Positions 11,629-22,172 of a stretch of DNA of 64,000 nt are shown here, piece by piece. Location of the stretch: NCBI GenBank assembly GCA_029204225.1, contig CM055102.1:11051245-11115244 (forward strand). The letters run 5' to 3'. Under the pieces are notes generated by a model, which ran no database searches, was not told the origin of the DNA, and worked only from the letters and a program-made list of their open reading frames with translations. The DNA comes from Diphasiastrum complanatum (Eukaryota > Streptophyta > Lycopodiopsida > Lycopodiales > Lycopodiaceae). Position numbers and translations under genes: made by a program. Each line of letters starts with the position of its first letter. Positions within the stretch are counted from its first letter, which is position 1.

Positions 11629-13557
11629 AGCTTTATTAATGTCTTTTCCATGCCAAAAGGCATATAAGACTAGTAAATGTACATGTCAAGTATGTGGTAA
11701 CCATAGGAGCGTATGAAACGTCTCCAAAACAGTAACAAAAGTAGCAATCTAGAGCTAAAGCTATAAACTAAAATAGATGTGATGCTATTAGAAACATGTG
11801 GGAGCATGTATACTGCTAACAGTCATGAGTGGGTATGCTTACCGAAACCCATCCGATTTGGCTTGTGGAAGAAGCTTCATCCATTGTTGAATCTTATCCA
11901 TTTACGAATTTAGGGTGAATGATTTCCTTCCATAGATCAATGGCTAAATAAGAAGTATGTGATGAAGGGAGGCCGGTGCACCATGTCTCTGCTGCATATA
12001 AGGCTCTGTGGGGGTGACAATAGTATCAAAGAGTCTACACTTACTGCGAACATCTCGGATGAGCTTCCTGAAACAGAACCGCTCAAGCTGAACAAGAGAG
12101 GAATGCCCCTTCCCAAGTCGGGTGGTGGCAGCTTGCCGCATGCTGAAGGTAGGACCAGAGAAGAGTATCCCCAAATAGGTATAAGAGGAAACTACCTCTA
12201 AGGCTTGTCCATCTAGGATGAGCTCCTGGCGCTGCATGAAGGCTCGAGAAGTGTTGAAGACCATAACCTTGGTCTTCGCAATGTTCACCCCCAACCACCA
12301 TCTGGTACAAAATCCCTGTAAACAATCCAGCTGCTTCTGCAAACCCTCTCTGGTCGGGGATACTAGTACTACATCATCCGCATAAAGGAGAATAGCAATC
12401 AGAATGGTGCCAAGTCTACAGCCACCCCCGCCACACTGTGAGATGACTCGCTCTAACTCATCAATATACAATCCAAAGAGAACCGGTGAAAGAGAGCACC
12501 CCTGTTTCACCCCAATGGTGCTCCAAATGTGATCAGATAAGCCACTGCTATGTCGGAAACATCCCAAGACCTTCTCATAAATCACTGCTAAAACAATATT
12601 TGTGGAGAAACCAAGGTCACGAAGTCTCTGAATGAGCAGGGAGCGTGGTACAGAATCGAAGGCCTTCCTGAAATCTACAAAACAGCAGTAAACCCTCTCT
12701 TTCCTGTACTTAGCTTCCTCGATCAAGGCTCGAAGTGTAAAAATATGGTCAGTGGTAGAATAATGAGATCGGAAACCTGCCTGCCCCAATGCATGTAATC
12801 TCCGAGCTTCCGCCTCTGAACTCACTGCAGACTGGAGTATGGTACCGTAGAGCTTCGTGAGAATATGTCCGATCATGCGGTAATTACCAAGAATCATGGG
12901 ATCACCATTTTTATGAATAGGGTGGATGATGTTGGTGCACCAGGATGAGGGGAAACCAGAGACAACGGTGGAATTGAGGAGAGTGGCTAGTGTGGGAGTA
13001 AGGTGGGAGCCAGAAGGTCGGAAGCATGGGTTAGGAGTTCAGATTCAAGGTCTTCGATATCTCTTGCTTTATGGGACTTCATTCTCTTGATGGCCGTAAG
13101 TACCATGTCAGATGTGAAGAAGGTGAACTCAGAGGGGCGTGGGGAGATAGAGATGGGTGCGTCAGTGGGTATGGTATATAGTTTGGTAGCGTATTCGGTC
13201 CATATGCGAAGGTCATCCAGGAGGGGTGGTGGAGCACAAGGAATAAACTCACGCCAAAAGGCGCCTGAAGAGGAACTGAAGAGAAGATCAACAAGACGCG
13301 TTCCTTCGGAGTCATCATATATACGCCTTTTTCGGCGGAGTGTGTGACGGTAAGAGCGCCTGGCGGAGTGGAGGAGATGAGGATCGTGAGTGCGGGCATA
13401 GGGTGACAAGCTGACGAAGAGAGCAACATTCAGCATCATACCACGGGGGGCTGTGGGGGTCGTATCGATGAGGAGCGGGTGCCTCTGCTTTTATGGGGTT
13501 TAGATGGAAAAGCAAGGGAGGCAGCGGTATGAAGAGAAGTGCTAAGAAAGGCAGCTT
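11629..13557 (-). pseudogene. LINE ORF2: reverse transcriptase and 3' tail
   Basis: Minus-strand non-LTR retrotransposon RT. The pre-RT linker (13515-12987) includes LLFSSSSGAFWREFIP and AIKRMKSHKARDIEDLESEL. The RT follows at 12960-11944, with GQAGFRSHYSTTDHIFTLR, RVYCCFVDFRKAFDSVPRS, GVKQGCSLSPVLFGLYIDEL and LLYADDVVLVSP. The YADD aspartates are intact. The frame ends soon after the thumb (LFDTIVTPTEPYM). The cysteine-rich C-terminal region seen at 3906 on the plus strand is absent. The 3' untranslated tail at 11740-11629 ends with the hairpin ATGCC-TTTT-GGCAT (11650-11663) and agacattaataaagctt, here without a CT tail. Several frame changes in the linker make it inactive, yet the RT block of about 317 codons is open, implying fairly recent activity. 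Confidence 0.88.
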
Positions 13558-14517
13558 GAGTCTCGATTGTACTATCGCAAGGGAAGGAATGGAGCAATGA
13601 GGTTAGGCACTCCTGGTAGACTGGTGTAAAGAGAGAACTGAATGTATACTTGGGTGCCCGTGTAAGCAGGGGGTGTGAGGATGGCTGGGGAGGTGGGAGG
13701 CGGCCTGATAGCAAAGGAGAGAAAGGAATGATCAGAGAGAGTGGTGGGAGATACATGAAAATCAGATATGAGAGCTATGGAAGATGGTGATCCCATGAGA
13801 TAATCCACAACACTATGTCCACCACTGTGATCGTGACAAGTATAACTGCCAGATTTTGGCCAACAAGTCAGGCCATTGTAAATGGCTAACTCATGGGCCT
13901 CTCCAAACTGCAATAAATGCTCACCGTAAGGGGTAGTAGGTCCCAAGCTGTCCTCTGAAATCTTGGTAACTCCCATATCATCGCTGTCAAGGTGAACGCG
14001 GAGCTGGTCGGTGATGTCATAGAACTCTGACTGTCGTGAAGAGGTTCAGGCATTAAAATCTCCAGCGAGGAGAATATGCCCCCGCTCTGCGAATCTGATG
14101 ATATCAGGCGATAAATCAAGGTAGGGTGAACCTGTGCCCTCAACAAAGGACGAAGACTCTGGAGGAAAATAACAGGCCGCCACAAAGAGGTCCCTGTCCA
14201 ACCCAATATCCTGCCCAGTAACATGAATCCATATATACCGTGCATGCTCGTCGTGTCTGATGAACTCAATGCTCGGATGAAGAGACTCTCTGTATAAACA
14301 TGCAACACCTCCGGATCCACGACCGCTAGCTGATCTAGTCTCAAGTCTGTACACGGAATCCCATCTGTATCCTGGAAAAATAGGTAATCCTCTCTCCTGA
14401 CTCTCATGAGTCTCCATAAAGAGCAGCAAATCTCTGTCAGTGATGAAATCGATCAAGTCGCCAGCAATGGAGGATGAGTGTAAACCATCACACTTCCATA
14501 CTCCAATCCGGAGATGG
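13558..14517 (-). pseudogene. LINE ORF2: APE-type endonuclease
   Basis: N-terminal endonuclease of the same minus-strand LINE, which would nick target DNA to prime reverse transcription. It starts near 14517 (LRIGVWKCDGLHSSSIAGD) and keeps key motifs: METHES (catalytic E), GSGGVACLYRES, HILLAGDFNA (N) and TLSDHSFLSF (D/H). The frame changes between 14046 and 13976 and again near 13756. A further open stretch upstream (14710-14520, ERRKAFQAAHESGRRVIY) may be the preceding linker or the end of ORF1. Confidence 0.82.
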
Positions 14518-14717
14518 TGTGGGTGGGGCCCCGGGGCACTCCCAAACCCGGGGACCCCAAATCCCTAGCACTGGGAGCTGCTGGGTGCGCTGTCAAGAAA
14601 ACGCACTCGTCCATCTCGGTAAATGACTCGTCTGCCAGACTCATGGGCTGCCTGAAAGGCCTTACGCCTCTCCTCTACCTGGATATATGTGAGGTCGTCG
14701 TCCATGTAGATAGTGGT

Positions 14718-15131
14718 ATGATCAGAGAGAGTGGTGGGAGATACATGAAAATCAGAGATGAGAGGTATGGAAGATGGTGATCCCATGAGATAATCCACAA
14801 CACTATGTCCACCACTGTGAGGGTGACAAGTATAACTGCCAGATTTTGGCCAACAAGTTAGGCCATTGTAAATGGCTAACTCATGGGCCTCTCCAAACTG
14901 CAATAAATGCTCACCGTAAGGGGTAGTAGGTCCCAAGCTGTCCTCTGAAATCCTGGTAACTCCCATATCATCGCTGTCAAGGGCATGAACGCGGAGCTGG
15001 TCGGAATGTCATAGAACTCTGACTGCCGTGAAGAGGTTCGGGCATTAAAATCTCCAGTGAGGAGAATATGCCCCCGCTCTGCGAATCTGATAATATCAGG
15101 CAATAAATCAAGGTAGGGTGAACCTGTGCCC
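14718..15131 (-). repeat. Duplicated endonuclease segment of the LINE
   Basis: This 414-bp block is a near-identical direct repeat of 13728-14139. Differences are scattered single bases and two or three small indels. It encodes the endonuclease stretch from GDFNA to TLSDH. Its left edge joins abruptly, inside HVSPTTLSDH, to sequence encoding MDDDLTYIQVEERRKAF. Its right edge stops at gaacctgtgccc, where unrelated DNA begins. It is either a truncated second LINE copy or a rearrangement of the first. Confidence 0.85.
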
Positions 15132-15865
15132 ACTGAAATGGCATGTTGATCAAGGCTAAGTTGACAACCTTCTACATGCACTAATCAATGAATCAATGCA
15201 TCAGGAATCAATGACTCAGCAATACCATACATAGTATCTGGAAGAAGTAGGCTCCTACAAGGCTTAAAAAATATTTGGAAAAAATAGTCAAATTCCCATG
15301 AAAGATACTGTTTTCTGAGACCTATATGGGGGAAAAAAAAAAGAGCCTTCCAGGCCAAAATCCTAGAACGTGTTTCAGACACATTTCTTAGGGTTTCCTG
15401 GAACACGTCTTTTCTTTTTTCTCTTTTTTGACGTTTTTATGTTTTTGATTAGTACTAATGTTTGCAACAATTTAAGCTTTGAGTATTTTTATTTGAGTGT
15501 AAATAACCAGTTTAAACTTTATTCTAATGATTTTTTTTTTTGATTTTTTTAGTTTAAACTCAAATAAAAGATAAAACAGGCAACCCAGACAATTCCTATG
15601 TCCGGAACACTGCATTCCAGAACAAGATGAGTTGGGACGAGTTTCGCTGCATCTATGATACAAAGATATTAAAACTATTTAGTGGTCTACAAAAGCATCT
15701 ATAGTGGTAAAAAGAAAAGAACACTCTGAATTCAACTCGATCACGGTGCTTATTTCACAATGACCATACCTTGATCACAACAGGCAAAAGATCTCACTTC
15801 ACAAGCCATCACAAAGAAGCTTTTAGCTGGAAATGAAAATCATGACATCATGTTTTAATGGAAGT
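15132..15865. other. Non-coding DNA between LINE and YAK1
   Basis: AT-rich sequence with an oligo-T stretch near 15530 and no recognisable gene. It lies where the fourth and later YAK1 exons would begin if the gene had ordinary introns. None of the expected kinase motifs were found. Confidence 0.5.
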
Positions 15866-15870
15866 CATAT

Positions 15871-15936
15871 GTAATGGTCAAGATTGATACTTCAACCACC
15901 ACTTTGTGAAAGTGACCTGGCTGATTCTTGATTACC
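15871..15936 (-). pseudogene. Relic duplicate of YAK1 exon 3 (3' part)
   Basis: Minus-strand translation gives VIKNQPGHFHKVVVEVSILT, parallel to VIKNQPAYYHQALVEISILT of the true exon at 16151-15998. The 66-bp DNA match covers the exon's 3' third. There is no acceptor AG just upstream, and the base after the aligned end is not a GT donor (ATT|ACAT). It looks like a decayed tandem duplication of part of the exon, not an alternative exon. Confidence 0.65.
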
Positions 15937-15997
15937 CAAAACAAAGAACAATCAAATTGGAATAAGAAAACACGAACAGTTCTACGAAATCCAGTAC

Positions 15998-16759
15998 CAT
16001 GGTCAAAATTGATATCTCGACCAATGCTTGGTGATAGTATGCAGGCTGATTCTTGATGACCTTCACAGCAACAAAACTATCTGCCTCATCTGTCCAACAC
16101 TTCACTACCTGGCCAAATGTTCCTTGTCCGAGTAAATCTTTCACAATGTACCTGCAAACAGTTTACAACCCACATTGGATCATCAAAATCAGAAGTCGAA
16201 TGCTTAGATAACATGGTATTCTAAGGCATATATTGGTGCTCAACACTGTCACAAATCTGAAGCAGCAGACAAGAATAATAGACGAGAAGAAGTAGCTTCT
16301 TGATTTTCACTTGAGTGTAATACAAGTAACAGAGGAGCTCATTTGAGGATCTAATACTACCCATCTGGTTTGGATATGAGACGCTTCACACTACGTTAAC
16401 ATGTGCCATTGAACGAGGTTCACAAAGTTCTGAACTACTAAAGAAAACTAGCTACCTTTCTCATCTTAAAGTGAAATGAGAAGTTGTCAGAGCTTATTGC
16501 ATACATAAACATAACTTAAGAAAATTACTTGCCTTTGATTTGAACTTGGATGAACAAGCACACCATTCACTGCAAGTATAAGGTCAGAATGAGAATTATC
16601 CAGGCCATTGTTAGACACTCCTTCGGAGGGATGTGTTAAAACTCTCCTTTTATTAAAGGAATCCAGATATGTGAAGGACGGATTGCATAATTGATATGTT
16701 TCCATTAGAAGCCTTGTCAACCTTGCAACAATCTGCATCATTCCCAAAACAGCACACTG

Positions 16760-16820
<61 letters not shown>

Positions 16821-18412
16821 ATGATACGACTTTTCTAGCAAAATGCACACTGTTCCAACGTTAATATGGGCTCCTTTCTAGCACTACCATGTATACTTTA
16901 GGTCGAAGGCATCACTCACTAATTTTTTTTACCAGGACCGTGATCCTCAATGCAATATTGCTCAGATATAGTTGGCAAAAAATTCCTTTGTGAAAACGAA
17001 TACAACCAATTTTGAGTCTTATGACACAGCCTAGAGCTTATTCCAATTCTGTAAGTTGTAACTGACTGGCTTCTTATTGACAGGTTGACATGCAGAAGCT
17101 CACCTTGTTAGGCTGAACTTGAAGCTGTTCAAAGCCATATAGGTTGTCGGAATAGTCAAGAACAGAATCATCAGAAGGTTTTCAAAAAGGTGTAAGGGAT
17201 CCAAAAACAGAATGCTTCATGCTCAATCAGTCCTGTTTCAGTTTGATTCTAGCAAAGCACCAAATGGGTCATTAGATATTACACATTGCACTGGAAAAAT
17301 ATGTCACCAGTCGAGTGATTCCGTCTTTAAGACCACAATGTACAAGGATCAGACGAATAAGACTAGGTTATCTCTAAAGGTTTTGCTTCTGAAGTCAAAT
17401 TTTACTCCATCATTATCAGTTCGATTTTGCATCGGATCAAGATGTTTTCTAAAATGGCCTGACAATAGTGTTTCTCGCTGAAACTAACCTAAAAGGAGCT
17501 GAGTTCTATAGAACAGTATATAAAGATTGCCCAAAATTCTACAAATTCATGCGTTAACTGGATAAGCTACTCCGCTGATCCCCCAACCGTCCAGTCCAGC
17601 GAAATTTGTGACTAAAAATGACAACTGAATTACAAATAACTTACTGAAAAACAGCCTATTCGACAGTTGCACTAACTATCTTATAAAAGATTAGTACTAA
17701 GTGTAAACTTTTAGAATTATTCTGTTTGTCCCTGCATATATCTTGAAAGACTAGACAGCATTGACGGCCACGTTGCACACGATGAAATAGTCTGCCTACT
17801 GTAAATACTTGGGGAATCGACACTTCCTTCATCCATTCAGTTAGTACATAAAAAGTAGAAACAGCTTTACAAGGACACAAAGAGGTTAAAGAGGCACACA
17901 GAATAAAAGAAAAGCTGCAATACCTCTTTAAATAACTGGAAAGAAGATTGTAAAGACAGGGTTAATTGGAGAAGCAACCAAAATCACGTTATGCTTTAAA
18001 TTAAGCAGCAGTTTTGAATTGCATCGAGGCTTTGAGATATTCTTTCATCATAATTATACTAGTAAATGCAGCTAGAGAAGAAATATACAGGCTTAGAAAC
18101 CACCAAGCGCAGAGCACTACTGTGCCTCATACTTGCGCCTCCGATTGCAAACTTCTGCTGCTGAAGCTTTCGCTGCTGCACAAGAGAGTAAGACTGAAAT
18201 GCTCCCATGCGGGGCGTCCATCCACAAGAAACTAGCCCTCCCTCAATCACCTTCTCACCAGCAACAGGATCGCAGCGATCATGACGTCCCTTTTCAGCTG
18301 AAGCATCATCATGCTCCTCTTGTGGCTGTTGCGGCCAAAGCCCATGCGTAACCCCGAGCTTACTGCTGCTTCCATCCTGCTCCATTTCCTTTTGCGCTGC
18401 TCTTTCTGCCAT
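15998..18412 (-). CDS. YAK1: YAK1-type protein kinase (DYRK family), first three coding exons
   Basis: Dual-specificity Ser/Thr-Tyr kinase of the plant YAK1 group, which in other plants acts in growth and stress signalling. Exon 1 is 18412-18089 (MAERAAQKEMEQDG, Gln/Ser-rich, 108 codons). Exon 2 is 16732-16533 (IVARLTRLLMETYQLCNP, SDLILAVNGVLV), the conserved block before the kinase domain. Exon 3 is 16151-15998, with the glycine loop GQGTFGQV and ATP-binding lysine in VAVKVIKNQ, ending at SILTM. Phases agree across all joins. Intron 2 uses a GC donor (CAAAG|gcaagt) and ordinary AG acceptor. A plain GT donor four bases downstream would break the frame. ATG 18412 is the first in-frame ATG; the frame is open upstream only from a TTG. 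The rest of the kinase (catalytic loop, activation loop) is not seen between 1 and 15997. The gene is either split by a very large intron or truncated. Confidence 0.82.
16762..16816 (-). repeat. (GA)27 tract in YAK1 intron 1
   Basis: The plus strand reads (TC)27-28, so the YAK1 transcript carries (GA)n, ending about 30 bases upstream of the exon 2 acceptor. The stretch usually occupied by a pyrimidine tract is thus preceded by a long purine-rich run. A shorter (GA)n of about 22 bp lies in the same transcript's 5' leader (18499-18520). Confidence 0.85.
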
Positions 18413-18826
18413 CGCCGAGGCTTGATAAAGGCTTAGACAGAGATCCTTCCTCCCCCTCCTCTCTATTCCTCTCACGCCATCGCTCGCTCGCTCCCCCGCT
18501 CTCTCTCTCTCTCTCTCTCTCGCTCTTGCCGTGTCTTCTTCGCGGAATCCAAATGAGTGATTCCAATTCAATTACTTGTGGCTCAGGCCCTCGGCCAAGG
18601 ATTTTCCCCATCTCTTTGTGGGGCTCAGTCCCTCATCTTTGATTCCTTGCCCCTTGGACGCCAATGCCCCTTTGCAAGAAGGCGGGGCCGCCTTGACGTG
18701 CACGTCTCTTCGACTAACTCCGCCAGTGGGCCGAGCCCGGTGACCGAGCCTATGTGTTTCGATCAACCAAGATTCGGTTGTCATCGTCAGGGAGGGTATT
18801 CCAGATTGTGACTACCATGGTGCTCT
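18413..18826 (-). promoter_or_regulatory. YAK1 5' leader and upstream region
   Basis: DNA upstream of the YAK1 ATG (18412). On the gene's strand it holds a purine-rich leader with (GA)n at 18499-18520 and GC-rich sequence to about 18800, higher in GC than its surroundings. No clear TATA box was found, so the transcription start is unknown. Confidence 0.4.
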
Positions 18827-19150
18827 AAGCCTCGCCCTCATCCCTTAGGGCGGTGGAGAGATGCTCGTCCAAGGAAGCCTCCTTCACCACCACCACGGAC
18901 CAAACAGGCATTTAAGTGTGATTGAGAATACGACCTCTCACCTTTGTGAGCCGCGTATGAGATCTACAAGGACAGTTGTGTGGCGGTCTAAACCTCGCCC
19001 TCATCCCTTAGGGCGATGGAGAGATGCTCGTCTTAGGAAGCCTCCTCCACCACCGGAGACCAGACTGGCATTTCAATCGCGATTGAGAATAACTCTCTCA
19101 CCATTGTCAGTTGCATATAAGATCTACGAGGAAATTTGTGTGTGGGAACC
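18827..19150. repeat. Two-copy tandem repeat, about 161-bp period
   Basis: Copy 1 (about 18827-18987) and copy 2 (about 18988-19150) share cctcgccctcatcccttagg, ggagagatgctcgtc, aggaagcctcc and gattgagaata, with roughly a tenth of positions changed. The motif cctcatcccttagggcg occurs once per copy. The repeat lies about 400 bp upstream of the YAK1 coding start. Confidence 0.75.
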
Positions 19151-19968
19151 TTCACTCCTCACGCCAACAAGCTAGTTTGCCACCACTGGGACCAAAGCCT
19201 CGCACTTTCCCATTAATTAAAGCTATTGTGCAAGTGGCCAAGTTGAGAATGAAAATTTGGACTGACAATGACTCTCAAATTATGTGTTGGTAACAATTTT
19301 GCATACGGGTATAGGTCCCATATTTAGAATGATACATGTTGAGTGTTTGGCATGTTTTCCTTTGAAAATTGACACTTCATGTCGAAAAATAATGGACTCT
19401 CCAAACAAGAAATAATACAATGAGTGCAAGCTAAATGTAGACAAAGGTGAGAGGTGGAACGTAATTTAAGAACCAACCAGAAACAAAAGGTAATTAAGCT
19501 AACAAGAATAAGTACTTGATCTCTTCTCATTATGCATTGATGTGATCAACTTTGAAGCTCAATAAGTTCATTATTCCCAATTGTCATTGAGTTGTTTGAG
19601 TGGACTACCATGAGTCTTCGAAGATCGGAAGCTTGAGGGTTTGGCCACATGGATAGTTAAAAAAGACTCTTGTGAGCTACAAATGATAGTAGAAGCATTT
19701 TCTCATGGACATAATAAATATTATTGATTATAATATAGTTTGTGCACAAAATATTGATGGCATTCACCAAGCGTATGAGAAAGAATGAAACAACTTTGCA
19801 GTGAGAGGGAGAAAATTGAAGCTATTAAGCAAAATACTAAAAAAAAAAAAATTGCTTAAAACAGGATTGCAGATCATCACACACAAAAAGCACTCTCCCA
19901 CACCAAGCTCACATAGCAACAAAATTTCTCAAAACCAAAATACATTGTACAAATAGCTTCTTTCCACA

Positions 19969-20760
19969 TGGATTCTCAGTCGAAGTATGGTCTGTAGACA
20001 AACTCGATGGATCAAATTACCATTTGTGGAAGTTCAAAATGAAAGTCGTGCTAATGGCCAAAGAACTTTGGGAAATAATCTCAAGTGCCGAACTAATTAC
20101 CAGTGTCGATGAGCAAGTCATTTCTAAATGAAACCTTAGAGATGGTAAGACTTTTGCCTTAATTGCTCTCAATATTTCTGACACACAGATTGGTCATATC
20201 AGACAAGCCCAATCTTTGAAAGAAGCTTGGGACATTATGAGCACACTCTACGAAATGAGGGACGTCACTTCGAAATTGCATCCGAGGAATAAATTTTTCT
20301 CACTCAAAATGTCAGAAGGTGATTCTATTCAAAATCACATAAATAGATTTAAGACTCTACTTGAGCATATGGCAGCCATTGGTTTAGCGATCGAAAATTT
20401 AGACGTTGTCTTGACCTTATTGTCTAGTCTGTCGTCCTTGTGCGAAAACTGGGTGATGGTCATTTTGACCCACTCAAAACTTTCTTTGTCTAGAGTCATA
20501 ACCGTGTTGTTGCAGGAGGAGATTCGAAAAAATGGTGCATCTTGGTCCTTCATCGAAGACTCGCAAGCTCTATTCTCCAAGAGAGACTCGAAGAAGCAAC
20601 ATAAGAAGAAGAAGGTGGTCAAACAACTTGACATGAATCATAAACAGTCACATAAGCAAAGCCCAAATTAGCAATTTGCTCAAACAAAAAGAAAATGTGC
20701 TATAATACTGCAAAAGGATGAATCATGAGATCCAGGATTGTTGAATCCTCAAGTTCAACA
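19969..20760 (+). pseudogene. Ty1/copia gag fragment
   Basis: Gag (capsid-like) remnant of a copia retrotransposon. ATG 19969 opens MDSQSK. After a +1 shift it reads VDKLDGSNYHLWKFKMKVVL, then ISDTQIGHIRQAQSLKEAWD, MSTLYEMRDVTSKLHPRNKF and LEHMAAIGLAIENLDVVLTL up to 20671. One in-frame TGA interrupts it near 20129. A zinc knuckle, CYYCKRMNHEIQDC, is visible at about 20698-20742 if a two-base insertion is ignored. Protease, integrase and RT are missing. It matches the minus-strand element at 51143-53800 in start, order and wording, so both belong to one lineage. Confidence 0.8.
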
Positions 20761-21577
20761 ACAACAACAACAAGAAGCAGCCAATGCAGTAATAACCTTG
20801 AAGATGATGATGAGTAGAACACATTCATGGTGAACCATCGTGAATTTTGTAGCCAGAAGCACCTCCCAAAAACACTCCTTTTGGTGGTTTGGCTCCGGAA
20901 CACTCCTTTTGGTGCATGTAATAGGATCTAGATGATCTACACTTGGCAATCTTTACAAAAACTCTCTCATGTATAGGGAATAGTGCCTATCCAATTTCCA
21001 ATAATAAATATCAAAGGAACGTAAAAAATAAAAATGGATTAGCGAGTACATAATTGTCGTATTTCTTAACCCTATACACCATAAAAAGAGCTTCTCATTC
21101 TATGGTTGTATAGTTGATTTGGGTCTTGATGAGTTAATGACTAATAAAGCATGTATGACAATATTTTTATTCTCACCAAGTTGTGTGAGCACACTTCCTA
21201 TGGCAAGTTTAGAAGTGTTTGTATAGAGAACAAATTCTCAGATCCAATTTGGGGATCGTAGGATAGGTGCTTCACTCAAGGCAGTTTTATATTATAATAA
21301 GTTTTTTTTTTTGTCCATTGTAGAGTTATTGTTAGTTGATAAATACGCATGCAAGCACAACAAAGTCCAAGATGAATTGTCCATAGTAGTTTGTGTGGCT
21401 CATAATGGTATGATACCTCTAACAATGCTCAATAATAATGGTGACATGATGACTTTTATCTTTTTTTGAATTGGTAGTTGTTCCTCTACATGAGACTATA
21501 TGGCCCAATTCTACTTCATGTGTCTAGAGCATGACAAATGACCATAAATATCATCTAACAATACCTAGAAAAAAAAA
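20761..21577. other. AT-rich segment between retroelement fragments
   Basis: About 800 bp with short repeats such as aacactccttttggtg (twice near 20870-20915) and no open frame above 65 codons. It may contain degraded copia sequence downstream of the zinc knuckle. Nothing specific can be supported. Confidence 0.4.
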
Positions 21578-21900
21578 TTATGGTACTACATGGTGCATAA
21601 CATGATGGAATGCACTTGGTGCATTACACAACCCAAACAACATGACTTTGTAAGCATAGGTCATCCATTTAGTAGCAAAAGTGATTTTGGTTTGATTGAT
21701 CTTCTGATTTGATTTGTACTTGGCTATATCCACTAAAGCCATGTAGGAAACTATAAGATTCATCATTGACCACTCTCTCTAGTACACTTTCCATAAATGA
21801 TAAAAGAATGTAATTCTTCTTGGTTACAATGCTCAGCTTTTTAAGGTCAACACAAATTTTTTTATTTTTTAATCTTCTTGGGAACCACCACAACACATGA
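21578..21900 (-). pseudogene. Ty3/gypsy RT fragment
   Basis: Minus-strand remnant of reverse transcriptase: KKICVDLKKLSIVTKKNYI (fingers), SYSFLHGFSGYSQVQI (palm, where the catalytic FxDxxSGY is changed to LHGFSGY) and VMLFGLCNAPSAFHHVMHHV. Frames shift between blocks. Its 5' side joins a copia gag fragment at about 21905, so two unrelated elements are fused. Confidence 0.7.
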
Positions 21901-21904
21901 AACA

Positions 21905-22115
21905 CATTTTGAATATTTTTCGTTGCTCTCTTGTCATACCTCACTTGATCTTGAGGTCCTTGAGGCCTCTCCTCCACACCTGCAACAATCTCCATCAACT
22001 CATTCATCTCCAATAAGGACTCCATCCTCACCTTCCAAGTAGAGTAGTTGATTGAGGTAAGCCTATCATTGCTCTTCAACATAGAGCCTCCACTTGTAGC
22101 CATGTTGCAATGACC
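21905..22115 (-). pseudogene. Copia gag N-terminal fragment
   Basis: Minus strand from ATG 22103: MATSGGSMLKSNDRLTS, INYSTWKVRMESLLEMNELM and YDKRATKN. This is the classic start of a copia gag (NYSTWKxRMxxLL, then a conserved K/RATKN-type motif). It ends at the junction with the gypsy RT. Its wording differs from the gag at 19969, so it is a separate lineage. Confidence 0.65.
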
Positions 22116-22172
22116 TGATCTTCTTCTTTCAACCTTTTCTAATGCACAAAGCACTCTCTTGAATGTCAACAA

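Noticed and set aside
15871-15936. Mutually exclusive alternative exon of YAK1
   Set aside because: No acceptor AG precedes it and no donor GT follows the aligned end.
18413-18571. Longer YAK1 N-terminus rich in Glu-Arg
   Set aside because: It would start at a TTG and reads through a GA microsatellite, so it is most likely 5' leader.
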